Part shown: positions 8,218-17,281 of the stretch, in pieces
Position numbering within the stretch: the first letter of the stretch is position 1
How the letters are laid out: each line of letters begins with the position of its first letter
From: Sulfurimonas sp.
GTDB taxonomy: Bacteria; Campylobacterota; Campylobacteria; Campylobacterales; Sulfurimonadaceae
Direction of reading: 5' to 3'
NCBI GenBank assembly: GCA_030949945.1
Contig: JAUZRZ010000026.1
Location: forward strand, 16,639-80,638
DNA length: 64,000 nt
Notes under the pieces: model-generated
Database searches by the model: none
What the model was told of the DNA's origin: nothing
What the model saw: the letters and a program-made list of their open reading frames with translations, nothing else
Position numbers and translations under genes: made by a program

Positions 8218-9748
8218 TCAATAGTTGCTGGTGGTTTAGAAGATATATCATAAACCACACGATTAATACCATCTACTTCATTAATAATTCTTCTTGAAAT
8301 TCTCTCAAGTAAGTCATGTGGAAGATGTGCAAATGTAGCAGTCATTCCATCAACTGCCTCAACTACTCTTACACAAACAGTATTATCATAAGTACGATTA
8401 TCACCCATAACACCAACACTTTTTACATTTAAGAGTACAGCAAATGCTTGCCATGTTTTTGCATAGTATCCACTTGCTTTAAGCTCATCTAGTAAAATTA
8501 CATCAGCTTCACGAAGTATTGTTAAATCAGGAACATTCACATCACCCATAATTCTAATAGCTAAACCAGGTCCAGGAAATGGATGACGGTTAATCATATC
8601 AGAAGGTAAGCCTAACTCTAAACCAATTTTACGAACCTCATCTTTAAAAAGTTCACGAAGAGGCTCTATAAGTTCAAAATCCATCCAATCAGGTAAACCA
8701 CCCACATTATGATGAGACTTAATAACTTCTGATGGACCATTAACACTTATGGACTCAATAACATCAGGATAAAGTGTCCCTTGTGCTAAAAACTTAATCC
8801 CATCATGCTTTTTAGCCTCTTTTTCAAACTCTTCAATAAAAGTATGACCAATAATTTTACGCTTCTCTTCAGGATCACAGACACCCTCTAGCTTACCAAG
8901 AAAATTATCTACGGCATCAACTGTAACGAGTGGTGCTTTTAGATTTATCTTGAAAACTTCTTGTACCTGCTCTCTTTCACCTTTTCTCAAAAGTCCATTA
9001 TCAACAAAAACAGGAATAAGCTGATCACCAATAGCTTCATAAAGCATCGCAGCAACAACAGAGCTATCAACACCACCGCTTAGTCCACAAAGAACTTTAC
9101 CAGTTCCTACTTTCTCACGAATCATTTTAATCTGCTCTTTTAAAAAGTGTTCCATTTTCCACTTCTCTGTAACGCCACAAATATTTCTTGCAAAATTACG
9201 AAGCATGAGATAACCCTCTTCTGAGTGTTGTACTTCTGGATGAAACTGCATTGCATAGACACGTTTTTCTTCATTGGCAATTGCCGCATAAGGAGAGTTA
9301 GCAGATGTAGCAATAGGATGTGAAACCTTCAGGAAGGACATCTACTTTATCAGAGTGAGACATCCAAACTATTCTTCCATCATCACAATCTGCTAAAAGT
9401 GCAGATGCAGTTTCAAGTTTTAACTCAGCTTTACCGTACTCATGATGGTTAGAACGAATAACACTGCCACCAAAATCAACAGCTATTCGCTGCATACCAT
9501 AACAGATACCAAGAACTGGTATCCCCATAGAGTAAACACCTTTATCAACCTCATAAGCATCTTCATTATAAACAGAAGATGGACCACCACTAAGGATAAT
9601 ACCCTGAGGGTTTTTACTTTTAATCTCTTCTACTGAAGTATGGTAAGGTAAGAATTTCACAGTAAACTTTATCTTCACGAAGACGACGAGCTATAAGTTG
9701 AGTGTATTGAGAACCGAAATCTAAAACGATGATGCTAACATTTTTCAT
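8208..9748 (-). CDS. guaA: GMP synthase (glutamine-hydrolysing), two frameshifts
   Basis: Converts XMP to GMP. The restored protein is about 513 residues, normal for the family. The N-terminal glutaminase domain starts [20 protein letters not shown] (ATG at 9748, with AAAGG upstream) and has the catalytic Cys in GICYGMQ and the His-Glu in [12 protein letters not shown]. The ATP-pyrophosphatase domain has the PP-loop SGGVDSSVV. The C-terminal dimerisation domain ends [24 protein letters not shown]. The reading frame is broken twice, near 9660 (after VYCEI) and near 9325 (after DVLPEGF). Removing one base at each site restores typical GuaA sequence, so I treat both as sequence errors in one functional gene. 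Confidence 0.93.
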
Positions 9749-9793
9749 ATAAATGCCTTTTTTAAAATAATTATTTAATTATGAAAGAATACT

Positions 9794-9799
9794 ATAATA
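9794..9799 (-). promoter_or_regulatory. Possible -10 box of guaA-hemD promoter
   Basis: TATTAT on the minus strand 46 bases upstream of the guaA ATG, in the gap between guaA and the nhaD-proximal repeat. Weak evidence by sequence alone. Confidence 0.35.
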
Positions 9800-9879
9800 A
9801 AGATTAATGTTTGATTTAGGAAAGAAAAGAATACCCCCATAAATGGAGATATTTAAAACTATTTAATGACTAACTGACA

Positions 9880-9984
9880 TTACGGACTTTTCTTAAAAAA
9901 GCCCCTTTTTTATAGCTTTAGGGGGTTGTAGGGACAGTAATGTCCCTGCGACTATAAGGGGCTTCTGCTCCTTATAGTCCGTAA
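9880..9984. repeat. Dispersed structured intergenic repeat, copy A
   Basis: A 105-base element bounded by the 9-base inverted ends TTACGGACT and AGTCCGTAA. Inside are nested hairpins: ACTATAAGG/CCTTATAGT around a GGGGC-TTCT-GC core, GGGACA-GTAA-TGTCCC, and a C-rich/G-rich pair around TATAGCTTTA. A close inverted copy is at 32603-32699. It begins two bases beyond the nhaD stop codon, so it forms the 3' end of that transcript and may act as a terminator or mRNA-stabilising structure. Confidence 0.8.
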
Positions 9985-9986
9985 CA

Positions 9987-11354
9987 TCAGTGGCTAATAT
10001 AAAGTCCTAATATTTCATACTGAAAGTACCAAACAGATACAGAAACAATATAACCAACTAGTATAGCCCATGAGTGTTTCATATGTGAACTAAATGTATA
10101 AATACCATGCAGTCTTCCCATCACTCCAACACCAGCAGCTGAACCAAAAGAGATAAGTGATCCACCAACACCAGCAGTCATAGTGACAAGCATCCACTGT
10201 GCTAAATCCATCTCAGGAGATGATTTTAAAATCGCAGACATTACCGGAACATTATCTACAACAGCGGAGAGAAAACCTACTCCAATATTTGCCCACATTG
10301 GACCTACCATTGTATACATATCGTGTACATACTCTAAGAAACCAAGATAGTGCAAAGCACCTACAGCTGAGAGAATACCGAAAAAGAAGAGAAGTGTATC
10401 ATTCTCTACTTTTTGCATATTTATATAGATATTAAAAGAGTTTGAACCTCTTTTTGTAAGAAATACAGAGTATAGTTTAAGTATAGCCATACCAAACATC
10501 ATACCCCACATAGCAGGGAAATGAAAGAACTGATGCCCTAAAACAGCAAGTACAATCGTACCAACACCTAAATATGCCACACCCATTCCACCATCTGCTA
10601 CAACTGGTTTTTTCTCAGTTGATGCATCAAATACAGGCTGACCAGATGGAACTGACATACTAAGTAGTGCTGCCGTTACTAACCAACCAAGAACAGATGC
10701 AGGGAACAGGAATAAAAAGTCTATAAAGTGACCTTTTTCTGCCGTCCATGCCATAAGTGTAGTAATATCACCAAATGGAGACCAAGCACCACCAGCATTA
10801 GCTGCCACAACGATGTTTACTGCACCAGGAACAAGAAATGCAATATTTTTCTTATCAATTGTATAAAGTACAGTTGAGAGGATAAGTGCAGTTGTCAAGT
10901 TATCTGCAACCGGAGAGATAAAAAATGCCAAGATACCTGTCATCCAAAAAAGTTTTTTGTATGTATATCCCTTAGATACAAGCTTAAATTTCATAAGATC
11001 AAATACACCGCGTTCTATTAGTGTTTCAATATATGTCATAGCCACAAGTAAGAAAAAGAAAATCTCTGCAATTTCTAAAATAAGATGCTCTAGCTCGTCA
11101 TGTAAAGGATCCGGATTAAGTCCGTTAATGCTATAAAAAATACCAATAAGCATAAACATAAATGTACCTGCAAACAGAGCTGGTTTTGCCTTGTTTACCT
11201 CATATTTGTCTTCAGTTGCAATAAAATAATATGCAATTACAAAAACAGCTAAACTTAACCATCCTACCCAACTTGTTGCCAAGTTTATCACTTGACCCTC
11301 AACTAACACATGACCTGCAGCTATTGCTGAGTCTGCCATCGAACTATGTTCCAT
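9987..11354 (-). CDS. nhaD: Na+/H+ antiporter, NhaD type
   Basis: Inner-membrane sodium:proton antiporter of 455 residues with about eleven or twelve hydrophobic helices. Family features are the segment FFISPVADNLTTALIL (about 151-166), the VNIVVAANAGGAWSPFGDIT stretch (about 183-202), and the C-terminal repeat VGFLSAVVDNVPVMSAIL, with the paired Asp-Asn motifs of the ion-transporter superfamily. ATG at 11354 with GAGGAGA upstream; the start overlaps the nadB stop by one base (TAATG), so it is read in the nadB operon. Coupling with NAD synthesis is positional only. Confidence 0.88.
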   Translation of the reverse strand: MEHSSMADSAIAAGHVLVEGQVINLATSWVGWLSLAVFVIAYYFIATEDKYEVNKAKPALFAGTFMFMLIGIFYSINGLNPDPLHDELEHLILEIAEIFFFLLVAMTYIETLIERGVFDLMKFKLVSKGYTYKKLFWMTGILAFFISPVADNLTTALILSTVLYTIDKKNIAFLVPGAVNIVVAANAGGAWSPFGDITTLMAWTAEKGHFIDFLFLFPASVLGWLVTAALLSMSVPSGQPVFDASTEKKPVVADGGMGVAYLGVGTIVLAVLGHQFFHFPAMWGMMFGMAILKLYSVFLTKRGSNSFNIYINMQKVENDTLLFFFGILSAVGALHYLGFLEYVHDMYTMVGPMWANIGVGFLSAVVDNVPVMSAILKSSPEMDLAQWMLVTMTAGVGGSLISFGSAAGVGVMGRLHGIYTFSSHMKHSWAILVGYIVSVSVWYFQYEILGLYISH

Positions 11355-12802
11355 TATTTCTCCTCTTGTATTGTGTGAACGCCTATGGATTTTTCTCTAG
11401 AGAGTGCTCCAAGAACTATCTCTTTAGCTGTTAATAAACGAAATTTCAACAGTGTACCAATATTTTCATTTAAAAGAACATTAATTGACTCAAGCGCATC
11501 ATTTAATCCTCTCTTTGTGCGAATAATAGAAACATTTTCCCACATTATCCGTCTAAGTTGGTTCTTTTTTGCTTTATCCTCTTTGAGACTCATTATATTT
11601 TGTAATACTTCAAACTCGACAAACTCTTTCTCTTTTGTATCTAAAAGAATATCTTCTACTGCTTGAGAAGCAAAAACTAAACCTTCTAAAAGAGAGTTTG
11701 AAGCAAGTCTATTTGCACCATGAACACGAGTTGAAGCAACTTCACCAATTGCATATAAATTTTTCACATCTGGGACACGACCTTTTAAGTCGGTTCGTAT
11801 ACCACCTATAGCATAATGAAATGCGGGAGAGATAGGCACTCTCTCATTTGGTACATTGTATCCCATACCTCTCAAATAGTTACAGATATTTGGAAATCGT
11901 TTCTCGAAATACTCTTTTTCAAAATTATTAAACACGAGGTAATTATTCATACCTGTTTTCTTTTTGTGTAAATAGAGAGATTTACTCACTATATCTCGTG
12001 AAGCCAATTCACCCCGTTCATCATAGTCGAACAAGAATCGTCTGCCACTCTCATCTTCTATAGTAGCACCCTCACCTCTTAATGCCTCAGTTAAAAGCAT
12101 CTTTTGAGCATTATCATTATTTACAAAAACAGTTGGATGAAACTGTAACATCTCCATTCTATCAAGGGCAATGCCTTTTTGTACACAAAGTCCTTGAATA
12201 TCGGCACTAATACAAGGTGCATTTGTGTGATACTCATAAAGAGAACCCACTCCCCCACTCGCGATAATAATATCTTTGGCATAAATATTTCTACTCTCTC
12301 TGTGATCGAGTACCGTTACACCATAACATACATCATCTTTTATCAGTAAATCCACTACTCTTGCATCACCAAGCATTGCATGAGGATTGTGAGAGAGTAA
12401 AAAATAATGCAAATAGCGTCCCGTTGCATCTCCTCCTGCATGAAGAATTCTCTCACAAGAGTGTGCTGCTTCTTTAGTGTAAAGCAGTTCTCCTTCCTCA
12501 TCTGTATCAAACTTAAAGCCATTGTTTACTAAGTCATCTATAGCTTCACGAGAAAACTGTGAGAGTACTTTTACTGCTTCCTCATCACACAGTCCATCAC
12601 CTGCATCAAGTGTATCTTGTATGTGAGCTGGAATATCCTCTTTATCTCTAGCTAATGCTACACCACCTTGAGCATAAAATGTATTACACTTAAATGTTTC
12701 GCGTTTATTAATTATAAGTACTTTTTTATCTTTTGGTAACTTCATAGCAGCATATAAACCTGCCACACCTGCTCCAATAATTATTACATCATATCTAAAC
12801 AT
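11354..12802 (-). CDS. nadB: L-aspartate oxidase
   Basis: FAD enzyme oxidising aspartate to iminoaspartate, the first step of de novo NAD synthesis. The N-terminal dinucleotide fold VIIIGAGVAGLYAA, the catalytic region FHYAIGGIRTDLKGRV (with conserved His and Arg), and VHGANRLASNSLLEGLVF are all present. I place the start at the ATG at 12802 (482 residues), which overlaps the upstream lipoprotein stop as TAATG; a TTG three codons earlier is less likely. Slightly shorter than E. coli NadB (540), with a reduced C-terminal helical domain. Confidence 0.93.
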   Translation of the reverse strand: MFRYDVIIIGAGVAGLYAAMKLPKDKKVLIINKRETFKCNTFYAQGGVALARDKEDIPAHIQDTLDAGDGLCDEEAVKVLSQFSREAIDDLVNNGFKFDTDEEGELLYTKEAAHSCERILHAGGDATGRYLHYFLLSHNPHAMLGDARVVDLLIKDDVCYGVTVLDHRESRNIYAKDIIIASGGVGSLYEYHTNAPCISADIQGLCVQKGIALDRMEMLQFHPTVFVNNDNAQKMLLTEALRGEGATIEDESGRRFLFDYDERGELASRDIVSKSLYLHKKKTGMNNYLVFNNFEKEYFEKRFPNICNYLRGMGYNVPNERVPISPAFHYAIGGIRTDLKGRVPDVKNLYAIGEVASTRVHGANRLASNSLLEGLVFASQAVEDILLDTKEKEFVEFEVLQNIMSLKEDKAKKNQLRRIMWENVSIIRTKRGLNDALESINVLLNENIGTLLKFRLLTAKEIVLGALSREKSIGVHTIQEEK

Positions 12803-12996
12803 TATTCGCAACTCTCATTATTATCTTGTGTTATCTGTTTTTCATTTAAGATAAACTCCACATTTTCATCACCTTCAGGTGCTACTTGCTCATAATATGG
12901 TGCTGCTTTATATCCACATGAACTAAGACTAAACAAAAAGATTGCTATAATTAGTAGATGAAAACTACTCATGATATACTTACTTCTATTCAACAT
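12802..12996 (-). CDS. Small LptM-like lipoprotein
   Basis: A 64-residue secreted lipoprotein. The signal has a basic N-terminus (MLNRSKY), a hydrophobic core and the lipobox LSSC, followed directly by GYKAAPYYEQ. That Cys-Gly-x-Lys-x-x-Pro-Tyr-Tyr pattern matches the short E. coli lipoprotein LptM (YifL: C-G-L-K-G-P-L-Y-F), which helps LptD mature. The mature tail is acidic and disordered. Start chosen at ATG 12996 (AGG just upstream) rather than the later ATG, because the signal needs its positive charges. Its 5' end overlaps the divergent gene on the other strand by 39 bases. LptM assignment is by motif resemblance only. Confidence 0.65.
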   Translation of the reverse strand: MLNRSKYIMSSFHLLIIAIFLFSLSSCGYKAAPYYEQVAPEGDENVEFILNEKQITQDNNESCE

Positions 12997-13440
12997 AAAC
13001 CTCAATTTAAAAAAATTTTACACTATAAGTGTATTAATAAACTCATCGATACAATTCTTCCAGCTCTGCGAAGAAATATCAAGCATGGATATATTAACAA
13101 AAATATATTTTATATCATAATAACTGCTACTCTTAACAAATATGACAAAGATAATATTATAAAAACGATTAAAGGGGTTTTAAACTCTCCCATGATTTTA
13201 AAATCCGAGCAATTTTTAGAGTGTGATGAAATTAAAATTGAAGATGTAATTGTCTATGTAGATCATAAACCAAAGTTAGATTCTAACTTTTATACTACAT
13301 CTGCGCATAAGATACATTATAAAGAGAGAGCAAGCGGTAATATTATAATTCAAATTAAAGATGAAAAACTACATACCCTCGCTACAGATATTCAAAAAAT
13401 AATCAAAAAAGAGAACAATGAATCTTCTTCAAACAATTAA
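12958..13440 (+). CDS. DciA-like (DUF721) protein
   Basis: A basic 160-residue protein. The region [29 protein letters not shown] resembles the core of DUF721/DciA proteins, which load the replicative helicase in bacteria lacking DnaC: a short strand, a hydrophobic strand, then a helix. No other domain is evident. The ATG at 12958 lies inside the 5' end of the divergent lipoprotein gene; no better start follows. It overlaps uvrC by 23 bases downstream and probably shares its transcript. The match is weak and could be wrong; hypothetical protein otherwise. Confidence 0.5.
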   Translation: MKTTHDILTSIQHKPQFKKILHYKCINKLIDTILPALRRNIKHGYINKNIFYIIITATLNKYDKDNIIKTIKGVLNSPMILKSEQFLECDEIKIEDVIVYVDHKPKLDSNFYTTSAHKIHYKERASGNIIIQIKDEKLHTLATDIQKIIKKENNESSSNN

Positions 13441-15219
13441 ACAGCTTCCAAATACACCTGGTATCTATCAGTACTTTGACAAAGATGGACACATACTTTA
13501 TATTGGTAAGGCAAAAAATCTTAGCTCTCGTGTAAAAAGCTACTGGCAATTCACTCCAAAACTACAAGCCAACAAAACCCTCTCTTTACGTATAAGTAGA
13601 ATGATAGCACAGACTCAAAGTATGAACTATATAGTTGTACAGAGTGAACATGATGCTCTTATTCTTGAGAACTCTCTTATTAAACAACTTAATCCTAAGT
13701 ACAATATTTTACTTCGTGATGATAAAACATATCCCTATATTTACCTAGATAATAATGAAAAATATCCTCGTGTTGAAATCACTAGAAAGATAATTAAGAG
13801 TAAAGATATTACTTATTTTGGTCCCTACTCAATAGGAGCGAGAGATATACTAGACTCTGTGTATGAAATATGTAAACTTGTTCAAAAAAAGTCTTGTCTA
13901 AAATCTCATAAGCTCTGTTTGTACCATCAAATAGACAAATGCCTTGGTCCTTGTGAACTTCCTGTGAGTCAAGAACGATATAAACAGGAGTTAGACCTTG
14001 GGATAAAACTTATCAAAAACAAAAACATACTTATAAAAAATTTAGAAGAAAAATGGAATTTTATGCACAAGAGATGCGCTTTGAAGAAGCAGGTGAGATT
14101 AGAGATAGAATACTGAGAATTAGCCGCTCGGAGATTAAAAGTGAGATAGACTTTGCAAGCAGTGAGAACTATGATATATTTGTTGTCAAAAACTCTGTAA
14201 GTCGTGCAGTAGTGGTAAGAATTTTTATGCGAAATGGTAAGATAATATCTTCTACACATGATTTTATAAATATTAATGAGGCTTATTTTGAAGATGAGCT
14301 CTATTATAGAGCACTGCTTGATTACTACAAAGAAGAGAAGCCACCAATTATTGCACCTATACTTATAGCTAAAGAGATAGAGGGGCTCTCTACAATAGAA
14401 GATCACCTCAGTAATATATTTGAGAAAAAAGCAAATATTTCTGTGCCTAAGCGCTCTAAACGCAGAGACTTAATCAGACTTGCCCTCTTAAATGCAGATG
14501 AACTCCTCAAAAAAGATAAAAAAATAGACCATACAAAAATCCCCTTAGAGCTACAAGAACTTTGTTCCCTTGAGACAACTCCTTCAAGGGTGGAGGTCTT
14601 TGACAACTCTCATATGTCTGGTATAGCAACTGTGGGAGCTATGATAGTGTACGAAGATGGAAAATATGAGAAAAGTTCATACAGGACATATCACCTTGAT
14701 GCTAAAGATGAGTATGGACAGATGAGAGAGACTCTCTCACGCAGAGTTGCAGGTTTTACTAAAAGTTCGCCCCCTGACTTATGGATACTAGATGGAGGTT
14801 CTACTCTCTTAAAACTTGCATTAGATATTTTAGCCTCAAATGCAATAAAACTTGATGTAATAGCTATCTCAAAAGAGAAAATAGATGCTAAAACACATAG
14901 AGCCAAAGGTAGGGCAAATGATATTCTCTACACTAAAGACTCCGTGTTTAGACTTCAAAATAGCGATAAACGTTTACAATGGGTTCAAAACCTTAGAGAT
15001 GAAGCACATAGAAGTGCCATTACATTTCATAAAAAAACAAAACTCAAGCTTGATAAAGAGAGTAAACTTCTTAACTTAAATGGAATTTCTCATGCAAAAG
15101 TACAAAAGCTTCTTAAAGTCTTTGGAACTTTTAGTGAACTAAAAAATGCTTCATTTGAGGAGATAAGTACAGTTTTAAACACAAAAGATGCAAAAAACAT
15201 AAAAAGATTTTATAAATAA
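13418..15219 (+). CDS. uvrC: Excinuclease ABC subunit C, one frameshift
   Basis: Makes both incisions in nucleotide excision repair. The restored protein is about 600 residues. GIY-YIG nuclease at residues 10-90 ([21 protein letters not shown]), Cys-rich segment [16 protein letters not shown] near 168, UvrB-binding UVR motif [20 protein letters not shown], then the RNase H-like domain with [19 protein letters not shown] and ILDGG, and a helix-hairpin-helix C-terminus ([20 protein letters not shown]). The frame breaks at the A-run at 14049-14053: one more A restores the UVR motif. The ATG at 13418 has AGAG upstream. Confidence 0.93.
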
Positions 15220-15279
15220 GTTTTATTTAGCTTTGTTTATGATATATTTATATCAATTCTAGTTATTTAAGGTTTTTTA

Positions 15280-15696
15280 ATGGAAAAAGTTACACCAATA
15301 GACAAAGAGTATATATATGAGGGAGATGTAATAATAAGCCAAACAGACATTAATGGTATTATTACATATGCAAATCGAGCCTTTGCAGAAGCCTCAAACT
15401 ATGAGATTGATGAGCTTGTAGGGAAGTCTCAAAATATAATCAGACACCCAGATATGCCAAAAGCTATATTTGCAAAAATGTGGGAAACAATTTCAGGTGG
15501 ACAAGCTTGGAATGGATTAGTCAAAAACTTAAGAAAAGATGGTATGTATTACTGGGTTGAGACAGAAATCATTCCTGTTCGCAATAGTGATGAAACTCAA
15601 ATAACTGGGTATATTGCCGTGAGAAAAGAAGCTTCAAGAAAGAACATTAAAGAAGCACAAGAGACATATAGTAAAATGTTAGAAATACAAGAGTAG
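15280..15696 (+). CDS. Aer-type PAS domain protein
   Basis: A stand-alone PAS domain of 138 residues (domain about 15-120), without transmembrane segments or an output domain. The signature NGIITYANRAFAEASNYEIDELVGKSQNIIRHPDMPKAIF (residues about 24-63) is that of Aer/redox-sensing PAS domains that bind FAD, with RHPDMP the most specific part. It is followed 10 bases later by the Hpt protein gene and probably senses redox or energy state for the four-gene cassette 15280-21047. First gene after a 60-base gap with a TATATTTATA-rich possible promoter and the ribosome site TAAGG. Confidence 0.8.
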   Translation: MEKVTPIDKEYIYEGDVIISQTDINGIITYANRAFAEASNYEIDELVGKSQNIIRHPDMPKAIFAKMWETISGGQAWNGLVKNLRKDGMYYWVETEIIPVRNSDETQITGYIAVRKEASRKNIKEAQETYSKMLEIQE

Positions 15697-15706
15697 GGGT
15701 GAATAT

Positions 15707-17266
15707 ATGCTAATATATAATTTTAAAAAAGAGTTTCTAGGGATAGATGAAAAAGATCTCAAAACTTTAGGTTTTAAAGATTTAGCTGGGCTACGTACAG
15801 AAGTAACAGATTTTGCTGACCTATTTGTGAAGACACCGGGCTATGTCCACAATTTTAAACATGTGCACTGGATTGACTTTATTACTTGTGCCGAATCTAG
15901 CGAAGAATCAAAAGTTATTATAAATATAAATAATAAAAACTACAAATGTGTACTGCAAATTTCTACAACTTTTTTAATAGATAACCCTTCAGCCAAAGCC
16001 TATATAGTTAATCTTAATAATTTAAGAGAACTCAGTGCTAGTGAGAGTGAACGTATATCTGGTGATATCACAAATAGAGAATTACCGCAAAACAAGGTTA
16101 CACCTACAGAAATTTTCAATACTCCTGAGTTAAGTGATGAATTTGATACAGATGACATTGAAGAAGAACTTCAAGTTACTCCAAATATAAAAGAAGATCC
16201 TTATGAAACACCAATAGAAATTGATTTAGAAACTCCAGACCCCGACTTTGAAGAAGAAATAAGTACTCTTGACCTAGAGATTAATGAAAATCTAAATATA
16301 GATGATTTGAGCCTAGATATAGAATTTGAAGATGACCTCAGTGGCACTTCAGAAGTGGAACCTCATGAAATAACTACTACAGAAGTACAAACTCACAAAG
16401 AAAATTTTGAAAATGGATATGTATATGATCCAAAAGTTGCCTCAGAAGAACTCGGATTACCTCTTGATTTAATAGAAGAGTTTATTCAAGACTTTATAGA
16501 ACAAGCTAAAGAGTTTAAAGAAAATTTATACAAAGCAGTAGATGAGCATGACTTAGATAATCTACGTATTTTATCTCACAAACTAAAAGGTGTTGCAGCT
16601 AACTTACGGGTAGAGGATGCACTAGAAACACTAACTACGATTAATACCTTAGAGAATATCACAGAAATAGAAGAAAATTTAGATACTTTTTATAAAATAA
16701 TCTCAAAATTAGCAGGTGAAGAAATTTCTGTAACAAAAGAAGTAGAAGTAACAAAGAATTTAGAAGAACCTGCAGTAGAAATAACAAAAGCAGATTTAGA
16801 ACCTGAAAAAACAAATCAAGCACCCCAAGAGGATATGCTTGATATTTCATTTAAAGATGATAATGAAGAAGATCTTTATGCTGATCCAATTGAAACAGTT
16901 CAGAAGGTCCCAGAAGACTCAGATGAAAGATTAACTCTTCTTGAGCCAACCGTAGAACCTAAAATTGTATATTCAAAAGAGCTTATTGCAAATGAAATTG
17001 GAATAGACTTACAAAGTTTTAACGAGCTTTTTGACGACTATATACAAGAGTCAACTCAACTGCATAAGTTTATTCAAGATGCACTCAACAATGATGACAT
17101 AGAAACTTGTAAAAACTCTGCATTGAAGCTCAAAGGTATGGGTGATAATATGCGACTAACATCATTATCTGATGAGCTAACAAATATTATTCAGGCAAAT
17201 AGCACACAAGAGATACAAGAAAGTCTCAATAAAATAGTTACTGCGACAGCAGAACTATCAAACTAA
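15707..17266 (+). CDS. Two-Hpt-domain protein with acidic linkers
   Basis: 519 residues, soluble. Residues 1-110 form a PAS-like or globular domain I cannot name. Residues about 120-235 are a strongly acidic, low-complexity linker. A phosphotransfer (Hpt) domain follows at about 245-335, with phosphoacceptor His291 in LSHKLKGVAANLR. A second acidic linker (about 340-420) leads to a second Hpt-like domain at about 422-515, in which the matching motif reads ALKLKGMGDNMR: Leu473 replaces the histidine. So only the first Hpt can carry phosphate. Placed between the PAS protein and the hybrid kinase, it probably accepts phosphate from the kinase receiver, with the second domain acting as a docking module. 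Confidence 0.75.
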   Translation: MLIYNFKKEFLGIDEKDLKTLGFKDLAGLRTEVTDFADLFVKTPGYVHNFKHVHWIDFITCAESSEESKVIININNKNYKCVLQISTTFLIDNPSAKAYIVNLNNLRELSASESERISGDITNRELPQNKVTPTEIFNTPELSDEFDTDDIEEELQVTPNIKEDPYETPIEIDLETPDPDFEEEISTLDLEINENLNIDDLSLDIEFEDDLSGTSEVEPHEITTTEVQTHKENFENGYVYDPKVASEELGLPLDLIEEFIQDFIEQAKEFKENLYKAVDEHDLDNLRILSHKLKGVAANLRVEDALETLTTINTLENITEIEENLDTFYKIISKLAGEEISVTKEVEVTKNLEEPAVEITKADLEPEKTNQAPQEDMLDISFKDDNEEDLYADPIETVQKVPEDSDERLTLLEPTVEPKIVYSKELIANEIGIDLQSFNELFDDYIQESTQLHKFIQDALNNDDIETCKNSALKLKGMGDNMRLTSLSDELTNIIQANSTQEIQESLNKIVTATAELSN

Positions 17267-17281
17267 ACAGGGGTTCATTTT

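Noticed and set aside
8208..9748. Separate glutaminase and synthetase genes for GMP synthase (as in archaea)
   Set aside because: The two frames overlap, lack starts with ribosome sites, and join into one bacterial-type GuaA by removing single bases.
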